Shown here piece after piece: positions 55,052 to 64,000 of a stretch of DNA of 64,000 nucleotides. Below the pieces are notes generated by a model. It was not told the origin of the DNA. It searched no databases and worked only from the letters and a program-made list of their open reading frames with translations. The stretch's first letter is position 1. Every line of letters starts with the position of its first letter. The position numbers were made by a program, and so were the translations under genes. This DNA is from an uncultured Ignavibacteriota bacterium (GTDB lineage: Bacteria > Bacteroidota > Ignavibacteria > UBA10030 > UBA8401). Where the stretch lies: positions 186,001 through 250,000 of the forward strand of contig CAIOTF010000015.1 of the NCBI GenBank assembly GCA_903861125.1, read 5' to 3'.

Positions 55052-57160
55052 ATGAACAATACATTAACTGCTTTTTTACTGCTGATCTGCGTTCTCGTTG
55101 CTCCGGCGCAGCAGCAAGGAAGTGACATGAACAGTCTAAATCCGTTCTACAAAGAGTTCGATACTCCGTTCGGCACACCGCCGTTCGACAAGATCAAAAA
55201 TGAACACTTTATGCCGGCATTCATTAAAGGAATGGAAGTGCAGAAAAAAGAAGTGGATGCGGTCATCACCGATACGCTCCCTCCCACGTTCCACAATACC
55301 ATCGAGGTGCTGGACAGAACCGGCGATATGCTCGGCAGAGTGAGTGCCGTGTTCTTTACACTGCAGGGAGCAAATACCAATGACGATATCCAGAAGATCG
55401 CCAATAACGTGACTCCGCTGCTCACCAAACATCAGGATGATATTAATCTGAATGAAAAATTATTCCGCCGGGTCAAAACCATCTACGATGCGCGCAGTTC
55501 GGCCGGCTTGGATGCAGAACAGTTGAAACTTCTTGAAGATTATTACTCCAATTTCGTTCGCGGCGGAGCAAGCCTTCCTGCGGATAAGAAAGATCGCTTC
55601 CGCGCGATCAACGAGGAACTCTCTCTCCTCTGTCTTAAATTCGACGAGAACGTTTTAAAAGAAGCCAACAATTTCAAACTTGTGGTCGATAAAAAAAGTG
55701 ATCTTGCTGGTCTTCCGCAATCGGTGATCGATGCAGCTGCCGAAGCAGCATCGAAAGCCGGCTCAAAAGGCACATGGCTCTTTACCGTAAAAAAACCAAG
55801 CATGCTTCCGTTCCTTCAATACGCCAAGAACCGCGCCCTCCGCGAAAAATTATTGAAAGCGTATATCATGCGCGGAGACAATAATAACGAGTCTGATAAC
55901 AAAATCATCGCCGCTAAGATCGGCGCGCTTCGTGTTGAACGGTCAAATCTGCTGGGATTCAAAACCTACGCCGATTTCTCGCTGGACCGGACAATGGCGA
56001 AAACACCGCAGAATGTGTACGACTTGCTGAACAAACTGTGGGAACCGGCGCTGAAGAACGCAAAAAAAGAATGTGAAGAAATGCAGGCGATCGTGAAAAA
56101 AGAAGGGGGCAAATTCACCATCCAGCCGTGGGACTGGTGGTATTATGCCGAAAAAGTACGCAAACAAAAATACGATCTGGACGAGAACGAACTCAGACCA
56201 TATTTCCTGATGGAAAATGTCCGGAAAGGCGTGTTTGATCTTGCCACAACATTGTACGGCATCCGGTTTACCGAACGGAAAGATATTACAACCTATTCCG
56301 ATGAAGTGACCGTCTTTGAAGTGAAAGAAAAAGATGGAACATCTATCGGCTTACTCTATACCGATTATTATCCCCGTCCCGGAAAACAATCCGGTGCCTG
56401 GTGCGGTGCATTTCGTACGCAGGAACGCCGCGGAAATGCTATGATTACACCGCTGGTGACGAACGTCGGTAATTTTTCAAGACCGGTTGGGGATAAACCT
56501 TCGTTGTTAAGCAGAGAAGAAGTAGAAACACTCTTTCATGAATTCGGACATGCGCTGAATGCACTTTTCTCCAATGTCACTTACAAAGGATTGTCTACAC
56601 CCGGTGACATTATTGAACTCCCTTCGCAGATCATGGAAAACTGGGCATTCAATCCGGACGTGATGAAAACATATGCGTTCCATTATAAGACGGGTAAACT
56701 GATACCACAAAATCTTATCGATAAAATAGAGAAAAGCAGCAAATTCAATCAGGGATTCATCACCGTGGAATATCTTGCCGCATGCTATCTTGATATGAAT
56801 TGGCATACTCTGACCTCCACAATTCCGGTAGAAACAAACGCGTTCGAAAAAGAATCGCTGAACAAAATCCGCCTTATTCCGGAGATCGTTTCGCGGTATC
56901 GTTCGGCAAATTTTCTCCATATTTTCAGCAGTTCATATTACGCTGCCGGATACTATTATTACATATGGGCCGAAGTCCTGGATGCCGATGCCTTTGAAGC
57001 ATTTAAAGAAAAAGGATTGTTCGATCAGCAGACGGCAAAAGCGTTCCGTGACAACATTCTTGCACGATTACAGGCGGATGATGCAATGAAGCAATACGAA
57101 CGGTTCCGCGGGAAGAAGCCGTCCATCGAACCGCTGCTGAAACGGCGGGGATTAGAATGA
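55052..57160 (+). CDS. dcp: M3-family peptidyl-dipeptidase, exported
   Basis: 702 residues with an N-terminal signal peptide (about 1-21, LLLICVLVAPAQQ). Start ATG 55052, GGAAA upstream. The thimet/Dcp zinc motif HEFGH (about 496-500, LFHEFGHALNALFSN) and downstream Glu of DIIELPSQIMENW match the M3 peptidase family; ~680 residues is the usual Dcp length. FNPFYKEFDTPFGTPPFDKI is the usual Dcp N-terminal sequence type. Removes C-terminal dipeptides from peptides; location periplasm or outer membrane. Preceded by the degenerate leader E and followed by a strong terminator. Confidence 0.93.
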   Translation: MNNTLTAFLLLICVLVAPAQQQGSDMNSLNPFYKEFDTPFGTPPFDKIKNEHFMPAFIKGMEVQKKEVDAVITDTLPPTFHNTIEVLDRTGDMLGRVSAVFFTLQGANTNDDIQKIANNVTPLLTKHQDDINLNEKLFRRVKTIYDARSSAGLDAEQLKLLEDYYSNFVRGGASLPADKKDRFRAINEELSLLCLKFDENVLKEANNFKLVVDKKSDLAGLPQSVIDAAAEAASKAGSKGTWLFTVKKPSMLPFLQYAKNRALREKLLKAYIMRGDNNNESDNKIIAAKIGALRVERSNLLGFKTYADFSLDRTMAKTPQNVYDLLNKLWEPALKNAKKECEEMQAIVKKEGGKFTIQPWDWWYYAEKVRKQKYDLDENELRPYFLMENVRKGVFDLATTLYGIRFTERKDITTYSDEVTVFEVKEKDGTSIGLLYTDYYPRPGKQSGAWCGAFRTQERRGNAMITPLVTNVGNFSRPVGDKPSLLSREEVETLFHEFGHALNALFSNVTYKGLSTPGDIIELPSQIMENWAFNPDVMKTYAFHYKTGKLIPQNLIDKIEKSSKFNQGFITVEYLAACYLDMNWHTLTSTIPVETNAFEKESLNKIRLIPEIVSRYRSANFLHIFSSSYYAAGYYYYIWAEVLDADAFEAFKEKGLFDQQTAKAFRDNILARLQADDAMKQYERFRGKKPSIEPLLKRRGLE

Positions 57161-57174
57161 TATAGACTGAAAAC

Positions 57175-57205
57175 AAAAAACCCTGATCACAGATCAGGGT
57201 TTTTT
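57175..57205. terminator. Bidirectional rho-independent terminator
   Basis: AAAAAA-CCCTGATC (57181-57188), loop ACA, GATCAGGG (57192-57199), TTTTTT. The symmetrical A/T runs allow it to stop both the dcp transcript and the convergent kinase transcript. Confidence 0.92.
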
Positions 57206-57254
57206 ATTTCATCCGGCACCAGTATGGCAGGACCGGTTCATACTATTTCATAGA

Positions 57255-57316
57255 GACATCTGAAAAATCTCACATTTATGTCGGGATGACAATGGACAAT
57301 CTATTTTTCAGATGTC
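57255..57316. repeat. Inverted-end repeat (GACATCTGA family), compact perfect copy
   Basis: 62 bp with perfect 14-bp inverted ends: GACATCTGAAAAAT (57255-57268) and ATTTTTCAGATGTC (57303-57316). Core TCTCACATTTATGTCGGGATG. It stands between two convergent genes, 7 bp past the stop of the hybrid kinase at 57324. Confidence 0.8.
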
Positions 57317-57323
57317 ACTCAAA

Positions 57324-60300
57324 CTAACCCTTCCCCAGCAATGTATCAACAACTGCTAATAATGTTCGGGGACTATGTGGTTTTCGAAGTATCGCGCTCG
57401 GCTTATGATCCCCCATAAGATGGACAAGTTCTTCTTCCGAAAATCCGGATGACATCAGTACTTTTACATTCGGATTTATTTTACGCAATTCAATCAGAAC
57501 TTCTCTGCCGTTCATCTTCGGCATGGAATAATCAAGAATCACCAGATCAATTGTCTGCCATTGATTTCGGTACATCTTTACACCTTCGACAGGATCGGTG
57601 GTTGACAGAAGTGTGTACGATGCATTCTTAAATATATCTTCTGTCAATTCAACAATAAATTGTTCGTCATCAATAAGAAGCGTTATGGGTTGGTGAACCG
57701 CACCTTCGGCATTCTGATGTTGAAGCGGCAGTGAATCTTTTTCGGACAGATGGAGCGGCAGTATCACCTGAAACACCGTTCCTGCCCCCTCTTTACTGTT
57801 CACCAATATACCGCCGTTATGTCCGCGGATAATACCCAGAACGGCTGATAATCCTAATCCACGGCCGACAAATTTCGTGGTAAAGAATGGATCAAACATT
57901 TTCGCTATGGTTTCCTCATTCATGCCGATACCGTTATCCGAAACTTGCAGCAGCGCGTACTCCCCGCCTGGCAGCGTTGTATTGTTCAGTCTGCCGTATG
58001 GCAATAGTTCTTCTTCGGTGAGCGTTGCCGATAATACCGAAATATTGATAATCCCCTGTTTGTCTCCTATTGCTTCTCCGGCATTAATGATCAAATTCAT
58101 CACAATCTGTTCTATCTGTCCGGGATCTCCTTTAATCGTTACCGGCGTTGATGAAAGATTCGGAACACATATTACATTTTTTACAAACGACGCTTCAAAG
58201 AGATCGATATGTTCCTGCACCACCTTCACTAAATTGATGGCAATAATCTGGAATCTTCCTTTACCGGAAAATGCAAGCATTTGCTTGGTAAGTGTTGCGG
58301 CACGTTCCATGGCAGTCATTGTTCTCTGTAAATTCTTTGCCGCCGGATGATCTGCCGGTAATCTTTGTTGCGCCAACGATACATTTCCCATCATTGCGTT
58401 AAGCAGATTATTAAAGTCGTGGGCGATGCCGCCGGCCAGCGTTCCGATGCTTTCCAGTTTCTGCATTTGGCGTTGTTTTTCTTCCATGAGCATGCGTTCG
58501 GAAACATTGCGGACGATATGTACTGCGCCGACGACGTTGTCTTGGTTGTCCCGAATGGGACTAAAATGCAGTTCGTACCAGTTCCTTTCCAGCTTTGCAT
58601 TTCCAAATTCATGCGTAACAATAAAATCTTCTCCTCCAAAAGCACGGTCCCAGAATTTTTTTGCATAGGTAAGATCATCGGGAAGATAGGACAATGCCTG
58701 CACCATCGAATCTCCAACTTTCAGATCCTGCCCAAATATTTTCTTAAATTCTTCGTGAAATGCAGAATTAAAAAGTGTATACCGGTAATCGGTGTCCATG
58801 ATTGCGATTACATCTTTGGTGCTCTCCATAACTCTGGTGAGTTGCGTGCTGATTTGTTTAATTGCATTTTCCGCATGCTTGCGCTCAGTAATATCCCGGT
58901 GAAATGACTGGATGTATTTTTCCTCTCCAATGGTGATATAACTTGCAGAGATCTCTTGTTGTATTATATTGCCGTCTTTATGGAAATGCTCTGCCTCAAA
59001 TTGCAGCTTCTCACCGCTCACAATCTTCGACATTCTTTCTTTGATTATTTGAGAGGTCTCGGGAGTATCTAAATCATGGATATTTTTATCGACCACTTCA
59101 TTGACGCTGTATCCGTGCATTTTTGCATATGATTCATTCACTCCGATAATTTTACCTTCGGTGGTCATATACATTATTCCGTCGCTCGCTTTTTCAAACA
59201 GCGTTTGATAGCGCAACTTGCTTAATCGAAGATTTTCTTCTGCTTGCCTGCGTTCGGTAATATCACGGAGCATGACAAGCGCATTCCATTTATTTTCCAA
59301 CTTAAATTTTGACAGCATCACTTCCATGTCAAATTCAGTACCGTCTTTCCGCACTCCACGGGTGATGTATGCTGTCGGAGCATCCATGCCGGCCGAACGC
59401 TTTCGCACATATTCCGTAATGCGTTCATGTTCGCCCGGAACGATGACATTCAAGATCGGAGTTCCAATCAATTCTTCCGGACTTGCGTAACCAAAAAGAC
59501 GCAATGCCGCAGGATTGCACATCTGCCAAATGCCGTTGATATGCACACCGATGCCGTCATACGAATTGTCGAGGATCGCTTGTAATTTTGATTCACTTAA
59601 CGTTAATGCTTTTTCTACCTTTTTAAGCTCGGTGATATCTTGATTGGTGCCGCGGGTACCAACAATGCGCCCCGCACTGTCGTACACAACATTGATGCGG
59701 ACAAGAATATTCCGGATTTCTCCATCACGACGCCGGATAAGGTGCTCATGTTGAATGTGGCTGATTTCTCCGGACAATAACCGGGAGACAGCATCGTGGA
59801 CGATGGATTGTTCAGCCTGCAGCAAAAATTCACGAACATACACATCGGGTGCCATATGGTAGCCCCCTTCGCGTTCAGCTGTTGTATGATAGAGCTCGTA
59901 AAACCGGTCGTTAAATGTAAATGTTCTTGTCGCTGCGTCCATTTCCCAATAGGCAAGGTGCGACTGATCCAATGCCAGAGTAAGCCGTTCTTCGCTTTCC
60001 CGCAATGCTTCCATCACCATCCTGCGTTCAGTGATGTCGTAACAATGACCAATGTAACCAACAAATTCACCATTACTGTTGTACCGTGCGGTACCGTCGT
60101 CAACGATCCACCGGTATTCCCCGTCGTGCCGTCGCAGACGATACTCCATACTGAAATTCTCGCGGCGGCCAAAAGATTCATTATAAATATCCAAACAGTG
60201 CTGCATATCGTCAGGGTGAACACCCTCAGCCCAGCCGTTCCCCAACTCCTGCTCAAGCGTTCGTCCGGTAAATCCAAGCCATACCTTATTGAAATAGACG

Positions 60301-61706
60301 CACTGTTTATCGGTTCCGGATATCCAGACCAACGTATGACCGGAATCTGCCAGCGTTCGGTAATTTTGCTCACTCTCTTTCAGAGAATCTGTTTTTAACT
60401 TGCTCTCTGTAATGTCACTCACACTGCCAATCAACGACTCCGGATTTCCCTGGCGGTCGCACGCCACAATATATTTATCCTGAATCCATCGGTACCGTCC
60501 ATCTTTATGTTTGAAACGATATTCTAAATAATGGATGCTGCCCGGCGGACTGGCCATTGATTCAGCAATTACTCTTTTTACTGCATCCACATCATCGGGA
60601 TGCATGAGATCCAAAACGATTGCGAGCGGTAATTGCTTCATTTCATCCGGAGTATATCCTGTGATACCGGCAAAAACCGGACTGAAATATTCATATTCAT
60701 TGGTTTTAATATTTCGTTTATACGGCGCATCAATCGAATTCTCTATAACTTCTCGAAATCGCAACTCGCTTTCACGTATAACTTCTTCGGTATGTTTGCG
60801 TTTTGTAATATCTAATGAAATGCCCCCTAAGTATGGTTCTTTGCCGGGTCGATCGATGAGAAACTTTTGCGTCTCGTAGGTATGCACAGTGCCATCATTA
60901 ACGGCAGGGACGCTTTCTTCAATTTTTTCATGACCCGTTTTTAATGAATGCATGTCGTCATCATACAATTTTTTACCGAACTCGTTGGGAAACACCTCGA
61001 GCATGGTTTTTCCAAGCCATTGGGAAGAACCAACGGTGTCGTTCATGTATTTATTGGTGTAGACGGTTCTTCCTTCGTTGTCTTTAATAAAGACGATGGC
61101 GGGTAAATAATCCATGAACAACGAAAATTTCTTCTCGCTCTCGCGCAGTGCTTCTTCTGTATGTTTCTGCTCGGTAATATCAACAGCCGTAATAAAACAT
61201 TCTTTTTCGTTATCGTGATTAATACCGGTCAGGTGAAGAATCTTGGCGTCACCGCCATGCACAGAGATTTTCACATCGCACGATTCTTTTGTATGGCCGC
61301 CGCATATTTTTTCAAAAAAGATATTGAAGGTTGGCCTTGTCTTTTCGCTGATAAAAGCAACAAATAAACATTCGGACACATTTGAGCGCCCTTTGCCAAG
61401 CACGTGCGCTCCAACGTGGTTTAATTCTTTAATAATCCCTTCGGCTGAAAGTATAAAATATCCTGTTGGTGCAAAATCAAATAATTCGGTGTATTTATCC
61501 GCAGCCGTTTTTGCCATTATGTTCGTTTGCAATAATGCTTCATTCTGCATTTCCAATTCAATCTGGTGCACCTGAAATTCATGAACAAGTTTTGCCATTT
61601 CTGCTTCAGAAAGCATCTTGCAATTTATTGTATTGTTCTTTTTCAGCTGCACTTCTGCTTTTCGGCGAAGAGTCGCCACAGATGATTTTTTACCGGGTGT
61701 TTTCAT
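57324..61706 (-). CDS. PAS(8) hybrid histidine kinase with C-terminal receiver
   Basis: 1460 residues from ATG 61706; the in-frame TTG at 61730 is less likely. The N terminus (ATLRRKAEVQLKK, HEFQVHQIELEMQNEAL) matches the start of the triple-PAS protein at 7373. Eight PAS domains (about 50-1060, several with PAC ends such as DITERKH), HisKA with His about 1096 (GGIAHDFNNLLNAMMG), HATPase (NLIINAGEAI, DNGIGM, GRGLGLSAVLGI), and a receiver with Asp about 1392 (VILDYSMPKMNG) and Lys of RKPH. No membrane segments or signal peptide. The unusually long PAS chain suggests integration of several cytosolic redox or ligand signals. The kinase and receiver parts are closely related to those at 2646. No output domain; needs a phosphorelay partner. 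Confidence 0.93.
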   Translation of the reverse strand: MKTPGKKSSVATLRRKAEVQLKKNNTINCKMLSEAEMAKLVHEFQVHQIELEMQNEALLQTNIMAKTAADKYTELFDFAPTGYFILSAEGIIKELNHVGAHVLGKGRSNVSECLFVAFISEKTRPTFNIFFEKICGGHTKESCDVKISVHGGDAKILHLTGINHDNEKECFITAVDITEQKHTEEALRESEKKFSLFMDYLPAIVFIKDNEGRTVYTNKYMNDTVGSSQWLGKTMLEVFPNEFGKKLYDDDMHSLKTGHEKIEESVPAVNDGTVHTYETQKFLIDRPGKEPYLGGISLDITKRKHTEEVIRESELRFREVIENSIDAPYKRNIKTNEYEYFSPVFAGITGYTPDEMKQLPLAIVLDLMHPDDVDAVKRVIAESMASPPGSIHYLEYRFKHKDGRYRWIQDKYIVACDRQGNPESLIGSVSDITESKLKTDSLKESEQNYRTLADSGHTLVWISGTDKQCVYFNKVWLGFTGRTLEQELGNGWAEGVHPDDMQHCLDIYNESFGRRENFSMEYRLRRHDGEYRWIVDDGTARYNSNGEFVGYIGHCYDITERRMVMEALRESEERLTLALDQSHLAYWEMDAATRTFTFNDRFYELYHTTAEREGGYHMAPDVYVREFLLQAEQSIVHDAVSRLLSGEISHIQHEHLIRRRDGEIRNILVRINVVYDSAGRIVGTRGTNQDITELKKVEKALTLSESKLQAILDNSYDGIGVHINGIWQMCNPAALRLFGYASPEELIGTPILNVIVPGEHERITEYVRKRSAGMDAPTAYITRGVRKDGTEFDMEVMLSKFKLENKWNALVMLRDITERRQAEENLRLSKLRYQTLFEKASDGIMYMTTEGKIIGVNESYAKMHGYSVNEVVDKNIHDLDTPETSQIIKERMSKIVSGEKLQFEAEHFHKDGNIIQQEISASYITIGEEKYIQSFHRDITERKHAENAIKQISTQLTRVMESTKDVIAIMDTDYRYTLFNSAFHEEFKKIFGQDLKVGDSMVQALSYLPDDLTYAKKFWDRAFGGEDFIVTHEFGNAKLERNWYELHFSPIRDNQDNVVGAVHIVRNVSERMLMEEKQRQMQKLESIGTLAGGIAHDFNNLLNAMMGNVSLAQQRLPADHPAAKNLQRTMTAMERAATLTKQMLAFSGKGRFQIIAINLVKVVQEHIDLFEASFVKNVICVPNLSSTPVTIKGDPGQIEQIVMNLIINAGEAIGDKQGIINISVLSATLTEEELLPYGRLNNTTLPGGEYALLQVSDNGIGMNEETIAKMFDPFFTTKFVGRGLGLSAVLGIIRGHNGGILVNSKEGAGTVFQVILPLHLSEKDSLPLQHQNAEGAVHQPITLLIDDEQFIVELTEDIFKNASYTLLSTTDPVEGVKMYRNQWQTIDLVILDYSMPKMNGREVLIELRKINPNVKVLMSSGFSEEELVHLMGDHKPSAILRKPHSPRTLLAVVDTLLGKG

Positions 61707-62231
61707 ATATTCGCTCTTTCCTTGCGGCAATATCTATGCCGCTTATTCATGTATCTATTACCTTCCGATGGGTCGTCGTTCTAAACCAACCTTTTCCAAA
61801 AAGCGATTATTGACCTAATAATAATGATTAGCCATACACACAAGCATTAGAGACCTATTGCGTTAACACGAACAAAGCCATTCATGTACTTAATATTGCC
61901 TTACAGAGCATTGAATTCCTGCATGTAAAATTCAATAATTCAATGCTATAGGCAATACGCTAAACAGCGTATTTGAATTTCATCAATATTGAAGGGTTTT
62001 TTTCTTGCAAAAACGGTCGGCGGACATACATTGTCACTTAGAGTGCGGCTTTATCAATAACGTGTAATTTGTCTCAATGGATTTCTCTTTTTCTATCTGT
62101 CGTTTTGATGCTCACTCTCCCCGTCTCATTATTTCCGTGAAATAACGAGGAAACTTTTCCGTCGGATTTGTATATTGATTCATCAAAAATATCGTACGTT
62201 CAGCACGGCTTTAATAAATAAGGGACCTTGT
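61707..62231. other. Divergent intergenic region with two nested hairpins
   Basis: No gene. ATTGCCT (61895-61901) and AGCATTGAATT (61907-61917) pair with AATTCAATGCT (61937-61947) and AGGCAAT (61950-61956), a long two-part stem. It overlaps AATACGCT / AGCGTATT (61954-61961 / 61966-61973). The two folds share bases and are mutually exclusive in part. A TACGTTCA box (from about 62194) is a weak promoter candidate for the aminopeptidase gene. Confidence 0.5.
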
Positions 62232-64000
62232 ATGAAAATGCTTTTTTTAACAATTGTTCTGTCGGTAATATCAATTTTTCCGGCGAACGCACAACCGGTA
62301 AACAGTATGAAAGATATTCACTCATTTGCAAATACGCATGAAATTGCGGTGAAGCATCTCGCCCTCGATCTCACGGTCAATTTCGATACGAAAACTCTTT
62401 CGGGGAAAGCAACGCTCACGCTCGACAATAAAAAGAAAACAAAACAACTTATTCTCGATACACGCGGCCTTGAGATTGATAAGATAACGCTGGATGAGAA
62501 GGAAACCCGCGCAAAGTTCACGCTCGGTGATGAACAAAAGATCTTCGGCAGTCCGCTAACAATTACCATTACGCCGAAAACAAAATTCGTTACAATCTAT
62601 TACATCACATCCCCTACTGCCGGCGCTTTGCAGTGGCTTGAGCCGTCGCAGACAGCCGGAAAAGGAAAACCATTCCTGTTCACACAATCCGAGGCGATTC
62701 TGGCCCGCACATGGGTCCCGTGCATGGATGGTCCCGGCGTACGGATGACCTATTCGGCTACAATTCACACACGCCCCGATCTTGTAGCGGTGATGAGTGC
62801 GTCGGGCAATTCCGGAACCAAATCGGCAGACGGGGTTTACAAATTTGAAATGAAACAGCCGATCCCTTCGTACTTGCTGGCACTCGCCGTCGGTGATTTG
62901 GAATTCCGTCCGCTCGGTATTCGAAGCGGCGTATACGCCGAACCAAGCGTTGTGGAAAAATCGGCAAACGAATTTGCCGACATCGAAAAAATGATATCGG
63001 CTGCCGAAGAATTGTACGGACCGTACCGGTGGGAACGGTATGATCTTCTTGTCCTTCCCCCGAGTTTTCCCTTCGGTGGAATGGAGAATCCGCGCCTTAC
63101 ATTTGCAACGCCAACCATTCTGGCTGGCGACCGCTCGCTTGTTGCTCTCGTAGCGCACGAACTTGCCCATTCGTGGTCCGGCAACCTTGTAACGAACGCA
63201 ACATGGAACGATTTCTGGATGAACGAAGGATTCACCGTTTATTTTGAACACCGTATCATGGAAAAAGTGTACGGCCGCGATTATTCCGAAATGCTTGCGG
63301 TTCTTACACTGAAAGATCTGAAGGAAGAAATTCAATCCATCGGACCGTCCAGCGACGACACGAAATTGAAACTGAACCTTGCCGGCCGCGATCCAGACGA
63401 CGGAATGACGAATATTGCGTACGACAAAGGATATTTTTTCCTGCGTCTGTGTGAAGAGACGATCGGCCGGGAACAATGGGATGCTTTTCTGAAACAATAT
63501 TTCGACGGAAATGCATTTAAATCGATGACGACAGAAATGTTCCTTGAACATCTGCAGAAACAATTCAAGATCAAGCAAAATAAGGAGCTCTCATCGGCTC
63601 TGTCGATCAATGACTGGGTATACACAGCCGGACTGCCGGCAAATTGCCCGAATCCGCAGTCGAATGAATTTGAGAAAGTAAAGAGTCAGGTAAATGCGTT
63701 TATGAACGGCACCCCCGCATCGCAATTGAGTACACAGGGCTGGACAACGCATCATTGGCTCTATTTCCTCCGTAATATTCCAGATTCCATCCGCCTGGAA
63801 AAGGTGATCGAACTTGACTACGCATTTTATTTTACCCGCTCCGGAAACTCCGAAATCCTGTGCGAGTGGTTCCTGCGCGCCATAAAATCGGACTATGAAA
63901 CAGCCTACGGCCCCATGAGAGGATATCTGATGAATGTCGGACGCAGAAAGCTTGTCAAACCGCTGTATACTGAACTGGCAAAGACCGAAAAAGGAAAAAC
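62232..64000 (+). CDS. M1-family aminopeptidase, exported, 3' end outside window
   Basis: 589 codons are visible from ATG 62232 (AGGGA 7 nt upstream) to the right edge. Signal peptide (about 1-21, FPANAQ). N-terminal beta domain (SGKATLTLDN), exopeptidase motif FGGMENPRLTF (about 283) and zinc motif HELAHSW (His309, Glu310, His313) with the third ligand in WMNEGFTVYFE. PFGGMENP and the overall pattern resemble leukotriene-A4-hydrolase-like bacterial aminopeptidases. Cleaves N-terminal residues from peptides in the periplasm or at the surface. Together with Dcp it suggests peptide use as a nutrient. The C-terminal helical domain is cut by the window edge. Confidence 0.93.
   Translation, partial: MKMLFLTIVLSVISIFPANAQPVNSMKDIHSFANTHEIAVKHLALDLTVNFDTKTLSGKATLTLDNKKKTKQLILDTRGLEIDKITLDEKETRAKFTLGDEQKIFGSPLTITITPKTKFVTIYYITSPTAGALQWLEPSQTAGKGKPFLFTQSEAILARTWVPCMDGPGVRMTYSATIHTRPDLVAVMSASGNSGTKSADGVYKFEMKQPIPSYLLALAVGDLEFRPLGIRSGVYAEPSVVEKSANEFADIEKMISAAEELYGPYRWERYDLLVLPPSFPFGGMENPRLTFATPTILAGDRSLVALVAHELAHSWSGNLVTNATWNDFWMNEGFTVYFEHRIMEKVYGRDYSEMLAVLTLKDLKEEIQSIGPSSDDTKLKLNLAGRDPDDGMTNIAYDKGYFFLRLCEETIGREQWDAFLKQYFDGNAFKSMTTEMFLEHLQKQFKIKQNKELSSALSINDWVYTAGLPANCPNPQSNEFEKVKSQVNAFMNGTPASQLSTQGWTTHHWLYFLRNIPDSIRLEKVIELDYAFYFTRSGNSEILCEWFLRAIKSDYETAYGPMRGYLMNVGRRKLVKPLYTELAKTEKGK

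Noticed and set aside
57877-58907. Open frames of 157 and 180 codons on the plus strand
   Set aside because: Antisense to the HATPase, HisKA and last PAS of the hybrid kinase, which has intact motifs.
62556-63578. 340-codon open frame on the minus strand
   Set aside because: It is antisense to the M1 aminopeptidase gene, whose HELAHSW and GGMENP motifs are in the plus frame; the minus frame has no recognisable domain.

Overview
The window looks like a chromosomal segment of a Bacteroidota/Ignavibacteria-type bacterium (FCB group). Three things support this. Eight intact secreted proteins end in the same type IX secretion (T9SS) sorting tail (NYPNPFNPSTTIRY, then YDLLGREI, then SGIYFYK). Several promoters fit the Bacteroidota pattern TTG-N20-TAnnTTTG. 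The sensory genes are PAS-rich hybrid kinases and AraC-ended hybrid two-component proteins. No rRNA, tRNA, phage, transposase or CRISPR gene is visible.

Layout. 1-9 kb (minus strand): an edge-truncated membrane PAS/GAF sensor, a PocR-6xPAS hybrid histidine kinase and a PAS protein with a C-terminal Cys4 motif. 9.6-18 kb: a small STAS-like protein, a secreted deacetylase-like T9SS protein, an FKBP lipoprotein, then minus-strand genes for an EEP-family lipoprotein, a predicted barrel, a SOUL protein and two small membrane-enzyme-like proteins. 18-25 kb: an HTCS-like regulator whose sensor domain is a right-handed beta-helix, followed by a secreted protein made of two homologous beta-helices. 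25-31 kb: TlpA thioredoxin, outer-membrane protein, secreted Omp28-like thiol protein, two zinc-ribbon membrane proteins, a lipoprotein and two paralogous small membrane proteins. 31-36 kb: a beta-propeller sensor kinase with its NarL-type regulator, a 49-bp tandem repeat array and a single-domain receiver. 36-52 kb: a block of T9SS cargo (two 5'-nucleotidases, a propeller/beta-helix protein, a beta-helix protein, an S41 protease), a LysE exporter and a predicted outer-membrane protein. 52-64 kb: a membrane TlpA, an FGE-like lipoprotein, Dcp peptidase, an 8xPAS hybrid kinase and an edge-truncated M1 aminopeptidase.

Inferred biology: a surface-attached or particle-degrading lifestyle, with extracellular sensing (beta-helix and propeller receptors) coupled to export of peptidases, nucleotidases and carbohydrate-active proteins through T9SS, and with TlpA-type redox proteins supporting the cell envelope.

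The most unusual material is between and at the ends of genes. (1) A structured leader with a shared promoter and two covarying hairpins precedes four genes, and a degenerate copy precedes a fifth. (2) A 66-nt three-stem element occurs twice, behind T9SS tails, with two compensatory base-pair changes. (3) A repeat family with conserved inverted ends (GAGACATCTGAAAAA) carries variable interiors. (4) Orphaned or decayed T9SS tails and a repeat inserted inside T9SS tails suggest that tails move as cassettes. (5) The beta-helix sensor and the neighbouring secreted beta-helix proteins share an ectodomain family. All identifications come from reading the sequence; no database search or folding program was run.
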